A stretch of 64,000 nucleotides of DNA from Taenia hydatigena (Eukaryota; Platyhelminthes; Cestoda; Cyclophyllidea; Taeniidae), in assembly GCA_036345935.2 (NCBI GenBank), contig JADWOT020000001.1, positions 36,590,825 through 36,654,824 on the forward strand, given 5' to 3'. Every line of letters begins with the position of its first letter. The first letter of the stretch is position 1. The notes beneath the pieces were generated by a model that saw nothing but the letters and a program-made list of their open reading frames with translations, was not told the origin of the DNA and did no database searches. Below, piece after piece: positions 21,838 through 33,645 of this stretch. The position numbers and the translations under genes were made by a program.

Positions 21838-24800
21838 CTTTTATTTTTATTTGGTAGGACAGCCTGGCATCCTATCTCACTGTGAAATCCAGCGCATCAT
21901 CAATGAAGTAGCCGAAACAAGGCACTTTCCATGCAAGAATTCAACTGCCTTCACCATAGACGAATTTGAAGCCTCTACGTCTGCAGACGAAAAAGCAGCT
22001 GACGTGTCGAGAACCTACTCCATTTCTCCCACGAAGACGTGCAAGTATTACCTCTCCCGTCTTAATGGTAGTTTAGCTCCCGGCAATGAATTTGTCCTGT
22101 GGGGATGGCTGCAAGCACTTAGAACCACTGGCTGTCTTTCAAGCGTTAGCGCACAACTGTCTTCGGAACACATAGATCTCTACAGACGTGTCCTCAGCAC
22201 TCTGCACACAGACAATGCTTGCAGTGTCAAAAAAGCACTCGAAAGTGCCCACAAGATCTATGCCAGAGCCCTGGCATTGGGCAGGGCTTTGGCTGAATTC
22301 AATACCCTTCTTCAGGAGCCAAGTGGCTGGGAGGGCCTAAAAAAGTACATGCTGAAGTTGGAAGACAATAGGCTAACTTCATGTAACGCTATCTTGCGAT
22401 TAAATGTGGAACGTAAGCACATTGAGGAGTATGTGGAAGCCCTATTTCAAGTGAGGACTCTGGATCATGGCTTTGTTATGGTGATAATCATGTGCCATTG
22501 CCAAATTCTAATTGCTGCATTCATTCACAGGTCAAAACCTTAAAAACGACGGGCGCATTAGGCAAGAAATCGAGATCTTCAAGTGGTCAGAAGGACTGCC
22601 AATCAACAGAAAACTATGGATGGCTTGTCACTAGTCTTGCCGATGTTAAAGAGGAGAAGGAGGACGATATTTACTTTTATTTCAACATAAAGTCACAAAA
22701 GCTAATATGGAAGCCTTCTTACACTATCCCCGAACCCACCTACCTCGAACCGGATTTGCTAAGTCGTGAAGAGATTGAGAGGTGCATCAGTCAGGTGAAC
22801 TTGGGCGTTTCTTTGCAGCAAATCGATGTTAAAAGGCGCATCTCCTTTGAAGCTTTCGATTTGCTTGACCGGTTAATTCGTGCGTGGGTCGTAAGACAGC
22901 ACTACCTTGAGTGGAGCCTTACAGTGTCTAAAGGGATTAAAACAATCTGCGAGAACGTGAGCCTTCTCCGAGGCATATGCCATTGCCAAGCGTTGTGGAG
23001 AGGATTTTGTATGCGCCGCCGCTACATGGCCTACCTGCAGGTTCTGCATTCACCAGAGCTTCGAATTGCAGCCACGAAAATCCTACAATTCATTCGCAGT
23101 CACCGTAGACGTCNNNNNNNNNNNNNNNNNNNNNNNNNNNNNNNNNNNNNNNNNNNNNNNNNNNNNNNNNNNNNNNNNNNNNNNNNNNNNNNNNNNNNNN
23201 NNNNNNNNNNNNNNNNNNNNNNNNNNNNNNNNNNNNNNNNNNNNNNNNNNNNNNNNNNNNNNNNNNNNNNNNNNNNNNNNNNNNNNNNNNNNNNNNNNNN
23301 NNNNNNNNNNNNNNNNNNNNNNNNNNNNNNNNNNNNNNNNNNNNNNNNNNNNNNNNNNNNNNNNNNNNNNNNNNNNNNNNNNNNNNNNNNNNNNNNNNNN
23401 NNNNNNNNNNNNNNNNNNNNNNNNNNNNNNNNNNNNNNNNNNNNNNNNNNNNNNNNNNNNNNNNNNNNNNNNNNNNNNNNNNNNNNNNNNNNNNNNNNNN
23501 NNNNNNNNNNNNNNNNNNNNNNNNNNNNNNNNNNNNNNNNNNNNNNNNNNNNNNNNNNNNNNNNNNNNNNNNNNNNNNNNNNNNNNNNNNNNNNNNNNNN
23601 NNNNNNNNNNNNNNNNNNNNNNNNNNNNNNNNNNNNNNNNNNNNNNNNNNNNNNNNNNNNNNNNNNNNNNNNNNNNNNNNNNNNNNNNNNNNNNNNNNNN
23701 NNNNNNNNNNNNNNNNNNNNNNNNNNNNNNNNNNNNNNNNNNNNNNNNNNNNNNNNNNNNNNNNNNNNNNNNNNNNNNNNNNNNNNNNNNNNNNNNNNNN
23801 NNNNNNNNNNNNNNNNNNNNNNNNNNNNNNNNNNNNNNNNNNNNNNNNNNNNNNNNNNNNNNNNNNNNNNNNNNNNNNNNNNNNNNNNNNNNNNNNNNNN
23901 NNNNNNNNNNNNNNNNNNNNNNNNNNNNNNNNNNNNNNNNNNNNNNNNNNNNNNNNNNNNNNNNNNNNNNNNNNNNNNNNNNNNNNNNGCTCCAGGACAT
24001 TCTGATTGCTGATGCAAAGAGGCAGGAGAAAGAAAGTGGGCCAGCTTCAAGAATGCCAGAAGGAGATGTGATGTCCACCTCGCTCAATGTAAGTCGGCTA
24101 GTCTTGATTTGTATTCCAAACTTCACGCCTTATTCAAAACTGCAGCGTAGAAGGAGAAGGATGTTAACAAATTACACAAATAGGCGACAACGCAATATGC
24201 GAACAGGACATGTAATTAGGCGTGACAACCAGATGCGGCTCTGATTGACTGAGTTTGGTTGGAAGCGTTCATGGGATGAAGATGTGTTAGCTGGGATGCG
24301 ACAGCTCCATTAACTAATTTCAAAAATCGTATTCATTCACATTTATTTGGTATTTATGCGCGATTCATCTGTAACAAGGGATAGAATAGCATCTTCACAA
24401 TCAAGACTGGCAGTTAGATTCACCTATTAAAGTTTAATATATTGCAACTTTGTTGAGATTTGAGTGACTGTGAGAGCTCTACCGCTGATTTGCTTTACCT
24501 TCCAATTTTAAGGGCAGGTGGGTTAGTGGGTAGGACGGCAATTAGGCAGATTAATGGTGGTTAGTAAGTGCAAATAAAAGGATGCGAAAGTAAGCACAAG
24601 GAGAAAGTCAAGTTAATCAACAAGGGAGGAGTGCAGGGCTGTTTGCAGGGGTTGTGGTGATCTTGCACTAAGAGTAACGATGATGGGTTCAGTGAAACTA
24701 GTAGTTTATCGCATTAGAAACCACGCAGTGATGGCAGTACACGAAAACTAGAGTCGAATAACGCAGTGGATGGGGATGCAGCAATGGATGTGGCAGTGGC

Positions 24801-27800
24801 GTTGTCGAAGGAAGAAAGTGAGAATGGGCGGCCAGATGCAACGAGCGTTGCTGCAGTGGCCAGAGCGCTGTCTCGAACGCCATCGAGGATGGCCAACGTC
24901 TCCTGGCTCGTTCACGTTGCCGAACGTCTCTTCTTTGCCCTCTTTGAGGAAGGAGGTGGTGTAGCCTTGCCTCCTCCTCTGCTCAGGCTCATTCAAGAAG
25001 TCTTTTGCCTCATGCTCCAGCGATTCCCTCATCAACCGATGAAGGATCTTCTCAAGGTGGGCACTGAACTGACTTAATTAAATGGAGTCAATAAAAGAGA
25101 GTAACATGGAAATTCCAGCTAACACCCACAATACGAATCCACGTGAGGTAACTAGCAGGAAATTATCGTCAAATGATTAGTACAGCTGGCACAGATTCAA
25201 AAATCACGTCCACTGATGAAGGCTGACGGCTATTTAACTCTTAAGATTCAACGTCCTGTGGATTTTCTTAAAGCGTGAACGTGTGACTAGTTAAAATAGG
25301 TTGCATAAAGCTGTTGTATGGCGCCTTCACACACAGCTAAGTGCAATGAATCACAGTCTAGCGTATTCATACTTTGTGTTCACGTGCTCGAGTGTGTCAA
25401 GTCGAATAAAACGCTACTTCAGCGCTCGATTAGCTGAAGTGAATGACATTAGAATCAGTAAGCTAGACTCAGCATAATTGAGAAATAAACGTGGGGCGAG
25501 TGAGTGTAAAACGGCACCTTTAGAGTCGCTGGTAGAAGTCGAAACCATCGCAAATAGGCAAATAAGAAGGAGACTGTTTCATATCTGCCTATGAGTTGGT
25601 GATGCGAAAGGGTCGAGGAGGCGAGTGTTTGTAAGATAAGCAGAATTAAGACCAGTGGGAGGAAGCATTACTTGGTATGAAGCTACTGTTGCATCTTCTC
25701 ATACGCTCCTCCTAAATTATTATTAAAGACGAAATAAGCCATACCAAACCTATTTCTTTGCTAAAATTTATTTGTTTTGGTTGGGTAAAGTACTTGTTTC
25801 CACTTGTATGGCCTATAGAATGAAAGCCAGTATAACCAAACCATTGAATTCGGCATCTGAAGTTGCTAGTGATGGAAGCTTTTTTGCTTGATATCGGATG
25901 CAAACCTACATAATAATGCCTATGAAAGGTGTATAAGTTGGGATACACCTCTAAAATGAGCTCACGAGAGGTCAAACTAACTACTGGAATTGTGCTTGAA
26001 ATGAAAAGCAAAACATCCCCTTCAATTGCACTACATTCTTGTTGCTCTGATTTAGTTCATTGGTCTGCATCTCTTCTACCGCTACATCCACTCGATAATT
26101 CTCGCTCCTGACGCATTTACCTCCATCGTCACCGATTCGATGAAACTTACACCAACAGTGGAGAGTCCACGGGAGATTCAACGCGCTACTTTGGCCGGAC
26201 TGTCACGTCTTCTCTGCCTTGTGGTGGAAAATAAAGGCATCACTTCCAACACTGAGATGGCTGATCAAACTCGGGCTCTGAACGGCCTCATTAAGATGTG
26301 GCATGTCCGATTCAAGACCTACCTGCTTAACCTGATCGAGGATCAGAGGAGGAGCTGGGTTCCGTCTGCGGGGAAGTTGCGCCGGCTGGCAGAGGCGTGG
26401 ATAGATCGACTTCCATATTCAAAGGAGGTGTCCATGGAGGCAAGGAGTGTCACAATGAATGTTGAGGTGAGTATTTACACTTCGGCATAAAGTAGTTTAG
26501 CTGAAGTGGTCTGGCCTTGCAAATGCTGGGACTGGTGACAGGTAGGAGAAGCTTTGACCGAAGATGTTTGATGGAGTGGCTATTTTGCTCAATTAATAAC
26601 GTCTGATTAGATTGTCAGTTAATTATGAAAAATGGCGCTTGAGGAGACTTAAGTACCATGTGGATGATTGAGAAAATTTATCGAATGTGTCCAGTACGTG
26701 AAAGGATGTTGGAAGGGCAGAATGCTGCACATGCAGCGGTGAGGAAACAAATCACTAACAAAATTGGCCAGCCGCAGTGAGAAGGTTATCAAGGTGTCAA
26801 CAAAGTAGGCGTGCATACTTGAATTTCTTGGTAGTCAATCGCCTCCACTCTGTGACTCTGGCATGCAAGAGACTGCCTGTGTGGTGCAAGATATATTCAA
26901 AACACATCAATCAGACGAGTACAAGACCATGGTAATGTATTCTAAAGGGCCATGCAACTATAAGGTAGAAAGCTCTTGTTTCGCGATTGAAGCAGTCTTG
27001 GTTTATCTCGTGATATCTCTCTGCTGGCCTCAAACTCAAATATCAGGCGGTGATAATATCACTCCTGAGGTAGACTGGTTACTTAAGGTGCTCTATTTGA
27101 TGGCGTAACTGATTCCCAAATGAGACACAAGCTGACTCCAAGTTCCATTCTTGGCGACAAACAACCCAACGTCACTCAACCCACCTACATTTCCCCCATT
27201 TCTTAAACGTCGCTAGCCGCCTTAAAATATCAGGAAGGGGTCAAAGCTTCCCTTAAACCAAGCATTAACAAAGTGATATGGAGAGGGAGGAGGAGGAGGA
27301 GGAGGAGGAGGAGGAGGAGGAGGAGGAGGAGGAGGAGGAGGAGGAGGAGGAGGAGGAGGAGGAGGAGGAGGAGGAGGAGGAAAAGGCAGTAGCTCACTCT
27401 CATCAGAAATAAAGCGTAAGCTGTCTCACGACCCAATTGTGTAGCATTACGCATTGCATTGTACTATCTGTGCCTCTACTTGTCAGTTGGTATAGGTGTC
27501 AACCAATTGCTTGGTCTTTCAGCAAAAGCACTAGTCTACTTTTTCATGGCATGTCAATCTAGAATCATTTAGTTTGATAAGAACGTGCAACTTCTCTTTA
27601 CTATCGCGATTGGAAGATCTTCCTGCATGTGAGGCAGCATCTATTTTCAACCATTACATTGTTGAAATTGGTCTTATGCATACTGTTTCCTGCTATGGAT
27701 GCTAGAAAAGTTTCAGCATTTGCTATAAAGCGACGAGGTTAACGTGGAGACAGGTTGTGTAGCTTCGGAGCCCAGTTAAACGCGTTTCCGGAGAACAGCC

Positions 27801-30800
27801 TGCATATTTCGTTCAATGATGGTCCAAAATGATGGGAAAAATTGTGCAGATCACAATGGACACAGCACTGATCAGTGCAGTCGTACGTGAATGGCTGAAA
27901 CCATTTGAATGTTCTACTACTGAGTGATTGGTCATCCCATTACCGACCTGATTGAAGTCATCCAGACGAGTCTACAACGCATGCCAAAGAGTGAATTCAG
28001 CTTACCGCATAAAATGCGTTTATATATGACGCGCGTTTTCTGTCTTCAAACGGATGTCTAGCACAAAATTTTACCACAGCCTTCAAGAGTGAAGTTTTCT
28101 GATGAAATGTTTGGCAATCCCTTCAGTTAATATTTATAACGGTAACGCGGAAAATGCCAAAGCTGATACGAGCTTCGACTTGCTTGATTGTTCTCGGCTG
28201 ATAACGCAATCCAACGAACACCTCAATGCACATAAACGAACTCAAGTCGATTTGGCAGTGATAGCTATTCATAGAATGTCAATGTGTGAAGCCCTCGTAT
28301 AACTAGTATCAAATGATCCATTACAACCGCTATTTTAAAGAAAAGATTTGTACTTCTGCATAGAGCCAGAGTTCTCCCCTAAGGATGCTATAAAGTCCGT
28401 TTCTGAGCAAAAATTATTTCCGATTGCACTGGAGAAGTGTTGAGCTGTTACCGAGAAAGGTGTGGGAAATCATGCGCCCTCACACAATTTGGAGATCGTT
28501 TTAATATTTAATGCTTTAGCTTAGATGGAAGATGTATGTCAAGCAAACGACCTGTAATTAACAACTGCTGAATTTCATTTGATGTAGGAAATTGTAGAAT
28601 TGCATCGACTGGTCAATGCATATCGTGCCAAAATCGCACCAAATCCAGACGATCCACTTCATCAGGAGCTTCAAAAAGTGGGGCAGTTGCCTCAAGTCCT
28701 CTACCGCCATCCCGGCGCAAAAGTGGACGAAGGAGCCATTGGGGAGGAGTTGTTATGGGATGTTAAAGTCACCAAACGGAGGCCACCAAAGGACACCTCA
28801 GGTTTGGGGAGTTTCAGCCTAAAAGACCATATCACCTCGAAGAACGCAGGGTCAGCACTGCGATTGTGTGAGGTGCCACCGAAAATCAGAGACAGAGACA
28901 GAGACAGAGGCGGAGGAGGAGGAGGTGGTGGTGGTGGCGGTGGTGGTTTTAGCAGTAGCAGTAGCAACAACAACAATAACAGTCTGGCATCGGGTAATCC
29001 ACAATTCGTTGACGAGCAGGTGAGGGTATGTCCAACCATTAACTTTGTCATAACTTACCTCGCTACATCAATTCCAACATGTTTGAATCAGGAGCTAAAA
29101 CGAGCTTCATACTTGAGAATTTCAAGAAATTAAGGCTTTCAGAAACATCTCATAATTACCATCGGAATCATGGAATTCGATAAGCATAACAAATAAAATC
29201 TCATGCAAAATAGTTTGCCATTTACCGTCCACTTTAGGATGCACGAAATCACGAGACGCTCTTCAGATACTACCGATTTAATTCTACCAACACCGCAGAC
29301 TTGGTGCTGCCGGAAGGAACTCAGTTGCAGCTGTCCATTCAAACAAAAAGCCCAAAAGAGCTGGCTGACGCCTGCCTCTACACGGCCAGAGCACTCGCCC
29401 TTGCCTCCACTGCGTGTTTCTCCTTTGCTTCCAGAACTTGCTGCTCTTTCCACGCACACAATTGTAAACCCTCTTGTACGCACAATCCGGCGCTATTCAC
29501 CAAGCACACTTTCCGACCAGAAGCAAAAAACTGTGTCTTTTGTGCATCTGAAAGGGCTCATCGCCGTCCTCTAGAACTCATCTTTGGATGGACTGAGGCC
29601 CTACCACCAACTGAGAAGCCGGTACGATTACTAGGCCGGTGCGCCTCCAATAATAAGGTCAGTGGTGTGGGAATGAGTGAGAAGTTTGCCATCGGTGAGA
29701 CGCACAGGAGGGCGCGATTCACGATTGGTCGGAGTGGCGTGATCGTGTCCGCAACACCCGCCAACGGCGAGAAGATTGTGTGGCCTGTTGAGGCCAGGGA
29801 AATTGGGACCTCCTGGACACGAGCCAAACAAGCCATGATGCACATATTTTCATCATTGGCTGCACACAGTAAGTCAGCGAAGTGTCATCACTTTGTAATA
29901 AAACACGGAGTATCTCCGACGTGATATGTGGTACGTATGATTTGTGCCACTTCCCGATCTCATATTCGACTTTTATTTTTGCCAAAAAAGGGAAGCCTCT
30001 TAGCAACTGACTCGGTGATGTGCCACTTTCAGGGGACATGCTAAGTGATGAGCTGCTTCTTGAGAAACAAAAGAGCGTGTCAGATGTGCCAAGCTGGTTT
30101 AGCCTCCTGCGATCCTGGTTGGCTCGTTCCACGGCCAAGACTGATCCACGGCCTTGCAGGTGGCGTCGCGTGTGTACCTCTGGAGATGGCTGTGCTTCAA
30201 TAAAACGCCTTCAGGAAAGTGTGAGTACACTTCACGCCTCCATCTCCAACATTCAGACTATAACCGGTGAAAATATCTCCACATTGTGGCATGTGAGTAC
30301 ATGGAGGTGCTATGCTTGCTATCGACAATAACCGAGTTGTCAGTGGACTGTAACGCGAGTGATGGGGTTGATAGGATCTCATATCGGGTGTGGCGCGAGA
30401 TGTGTTTCACATAGACGCAGCTTGTGTGGATGCTGAGTGGAGGAACATTGGAGATCGTCTGGCCGCGGTCAACTGCACACTGCAGCATCGTATTCACAAA
30501 AGTCTACTCACTCTGAACTCCACACAGCAGGCACTGTCCCACTCTCTTCGTCCACACCTTCCTCCGATCAGCAAGTTCGCAATGAGGTAAGCGCGGTGTC
30601 ATTCTTGTTCTCGTGGTAAACGCTGACACCCTGCAGATGTGGTGGTTGACTGCGTGAGGCTGCGGCAAATGCCAGTCTTACTGATGTTGATTTCAGTAGG
30701 CGAGTGTACTGCCAGCACAACTCACCTCAAAATAAAAGTATGTTCCAGTAATTCCTAGTCAAGAAGGCCACGTCTGACTGCTTCCGAGCTTTTCCATTGA

Positions 30801-31513
30801 TAAATGCACTCGCGCTTTCGAAGGTGACGAGTGATGTGCCAGTGCTGTTGAATAACACCATACCAGCCTTCATAACCATGCTGCTCAGGTCGCCAACTGT
30901 TCCTCTTAAGATTTTCAACTTGCAGCAACCCATTGAGCTCAATATGCAGGCTTTAAATTGTTTCATGCTTTTTTAAGTGAACCGGATCATTTAGAGATGA
31001 ATGTAGTCATAAACTTGACATCGTTTGCTTTCTGATACGGCTGCTGGAGACTTAGTTTAGCACATTGGGTAATGCTCACTCAGACCACAGTCATTTTCTC
31101 TGCTTAGATCTCGGGAAGTGATAGGCGTGAGTCTTCCATTTGGCTACTTAGTGAGTCACACTATTCTGGCAGAGGCAATGTGTGCTTTCTCTGGCAAGCA
31201 GATGCGCAACATGCGACTGGATGTGGTGGCGGTGTCGGGCGCGAAGTTGGTGGGTGGATTCTGTCTCACCGTCTCCCTGCTGGACGTGCGGTGGGAAGAG
31301 CCCGAAGAAATCGAGCTGCCTCGTCTCCTCTGGTCGCTGCACTGTGGCGAGTCCATTCTACCGCTCTTCTCTCGTCAGCTTCACTTCAATCTAGCGCCTT
31401 TCGTGAAAATGCTCTTCAACAAGTTTTATGCCACTCCTGCCCCCATGCAACCCCCATCCCCTTCCTCCCCACCACATCCATCACCCTCCACCTCTAATGC
31501 ACACTATGAATAA
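19965..31513 (+). CDS. IQGAP: IQGAP-family scaffold protein, 5' end unclear
   Basis: IQGAPs are cytoplasmic scaffolds for Cdc42/Rac, calmodulin and actin. Exons by splice site and phase: (19925)19965-20667, 21858-22450, 22530 to the N gap, gap to 24088, 24718-25056, 26056-26466, 28588-29019, 29238-29868, 30033-30220, 30375-30586 and 31108-31513. Order of parts: internal coiled repeats, a WW-like segment near 22620-22740 (IYFYFNIKSQKLIW), IQ-like motifs (CQALWRGFCMRRRY, ILQFIRSHRRR), GAP-related domain (FYRYIHS...LAPDAF), the linker IAPNPDDPLHQEL, and a C-terminal RasGAP_C domain ending in VKMLFNKFYA. The ATG at 19965 has a good context (aagATGG). No calponin-homology domain is visible upstream, so the protein may be truncated or its 5' exons lie elsewhere. 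The exon at 28588 carries a DRDR / poly-Gly / poly-Ser / poly-Asn insert. The segment encoded by 29238-30586 is only loosely like known IQGAPs. Confidence 0.88.
23114..23988. other. Assembly gap (875 N)
   Basis: A run of N inside IQGAP. It hides the end of the IQ-motif exon and the first part of the GAP-related region. Reading frames that cross it are meaningless. Confidence 1.
27285..27380. repeat. (GGA)n microsatellite in IQGAP intron
   Basis: About 32 uninterrupted GGA triplets in the 2.1-kb intron between the exons ending at 26466 and starting at 28588. On the other strand they read as poly-Leu, which is not a gene. Confidence 0.97.
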
Positions 31514-32460
31514 GGAATGAATGGTGTTTTGTGTTCTCTTTGACAGCTTTTTCAACGCTATCTACCTAGAAGAGCATGTGATGAGTGGAAATTAGCTCCT
31601 TGGTTTTGACTAGGATGTCAGGATGCACAAATGCAGTTATCAAAGCACTAATTCTTCCAATCACAATGGCATTTGACTAAAGTGTTAATCACCCGACCAG
31701 AAGGTAGCAGCAGTTGATGTGGACACTAAGTGGCATGCGACCACGTAGGACGAGTAATGCGACGAGCATTGGACGACAAATAATGCAGTTGTATCAGTGC
31801 ATGTGCATGCCCTTCTTTTTTGAATATCCTCTGCAAAAACTTCTTATTTACTCGTAAAAATACAGCATTGTAACTAAAAGCGGTGGACGGTGTCAAACCA
31901 CGTTGAACTCTCTACTTACAACATATCTACCCTCTATGCTTGAAATGCACTGGGCAAAACATGACGCTACGACTTCAATCAAGGCTTGTTCACCACTGCT
32001 TTAAAAGTCGCCCTAGTTTTCGTGTGTAGATTACGAGTTTCACAGGTGCAATAAGGCTCTACCTCTGCGCACGCCCACATTCTGTGGTTGCAACAATCAG
32101 CTACCCGCAGTACATTACTGTCATGAGAGCGCCTAATTGATGAGTACTAACGGTAGTTGAAAGCGAAATCATAGCTGGTGAATGCAAAAACCAGTTAGCA
32201 TTATAACACAACTGTGAAAGCTTCATAGATATATGATTAAGTCCGCTTTTTTTTGAGACCGCAACCACATTCTTTTTATCAATCTGTCGGATTGAACAAA
32301 TTAATCAGCACTTCACACTTAATGCATTACCTCTTGTTCTCTGTTAGAAATGAACTGTGTGTTTGGCGAAATTACACAGTTTGTGTGTAGTATTGTGGGT
32401 AAATTTGGGTTTCACAATATCTCGCAACCCTGATCTTAGTCAGTTTGAAATTGAAACAAT
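31514..32460. other. IQGAP 3' flank, no gene recognised
   Basis: Downstream sequence of IQGAP up to the mucin upstream block. The last part of this stretch is missing from the inverted copy at 9034. No reading frame or RNA gene is supported. Confidence 0.5.
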
Positions 32461-33645
32461 CCGTGGGAGTATGAAGATGAAAGGAAAGTTCGCGGTCAGA
32501 GCACCAAGTTGCCAAGCCACTGAACAAGTCATGACACCTTCAAATTACGCATCTTTAGACATATGGCCAGATAGAAATGTGGAATTCCTACGTAGACTCA
32601 TGCTCCTCCTAAGCCTCGTGCCTAACCCTCCTGTTGTCACCATTCTACTTCCGATGTGCCTAACTGTACGACAGAGTCGGAGGTAGTGTTAGTGAATTCG
32701 CAGCCGCTAGACGTAGTGCACATCAGTATGATAAGAGAGGGAGTTGCCGTCTACATCTTCTTCAATGAAATTGCATGCCCTAGCCTCGTTGGTCATTCCC
32801 ACACATCTACATGACGTTGTGGAATCTGACTTGCATTGCAGATGAACTGATGTGGGTCACGATGCTCAAAGTTAGAAGATAATCGGGAGCAGAAAGACTC
32901 CCTCATTTCACCACTTGTGTGAGTGGAACTTGTCAAAAAGCAGTTTTCAACACCATCAAGGTGGTAACTCCCTAAAAGGCTATACGGGTTAGCTGAAGCT
33001 CCTCTACCCGGTCATGCGAGCCACCCCCGTCAGTGACTCACAATGGCACAGTTACCCAAAGGAATTGTCATGTCGAATGAGTGTGCGTGACCAATCGACT
33101 GTGGGAGACATTCCCACTCCTAACTGGTCAGAGAAGCCTACACAATTTCTTATTCGAGTCGGTTTTCTTTGAGTCTTCCTTGAAAGTATGAGCATGACCA
33201 TGCAGTAGTCGACAATGCTGCCTCTCCCAGTGGTGAGGACCATAGGACACTCTCTGGAAGAAGGCGGTATTGCGCTCTGAAGACAGGCGATGCCAATCCT
33301 TTTCGTCAAGCTCGTTTTGGAAGTGCAAAGATAATTGTTGATTGTTTCAGAATTGCCGCATTCGCAGTTTAATGCACGAGTGCGCGTCCGCGTTCTATTC
33401 ATTTAATTCTTTCTCAGACATCGGATGATGTGCTTCAAGTCTGATGTCGTGATGAAGCGGCGGAGTGTGACGAAGGCATTGTAAATACGCGAGTTGTCAT
33501 TCTTTTTTTCCAAATGGAAACATACATGTGAGCAGTGGAAAAGTCCCTCAGAACCGTCTCCTTGTCTACTCTTGACAGTGTGCATTCGCCTGACAACCAC
33601 TTCAACCTCCAACACTCTCAGTAGTCAAACGGCATATAAAAGCTT
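32461..33645. repeat. Mucin upstream block without a mucin gene
   Basis: Inverted copy of 7939-9033. It begins with a 'ccgtgggagtatgaag' block (counterpart of 'ccgtgagagcatggag' on the minus strand near 9025). It ends about 5 bp after a TATAAAA box. Beyond that, unique AT-rich DNA follows and no signal-peptide exon is found. A tract of about 90 bp near 33500-33580 is absent from the other copy. Confidence 0.82.
33635..33641 (+). promoter_or_regulatory. Orphan mucin TATA box
   Basis: TATAAAA in the same relative position as the mucin-1 TATA box at 7941-7947. A related 'ttcaa' occurs about 34 bp downstream at 33669-33673, but it is followed by att instead of an ATG. The promoter is intact by sequence, but its gene is absent. 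Confidence 0.5.

Noticed and set aside
22492..24244. Long frames running through the N block
   Set aside because: Ns have no stops, so frame length across the gap carries no information.
27230..27454. Minus-strand poly-Leu frame
   Set aside because: Translation of the (GGA)n microsatellite inside an IQGAP intron.
28701..29051. Minus-strand poly-Leu/poly-Pro frame
   Set aside because: Antisense shadow of the poly-Gly tract in an IQGAP exon.
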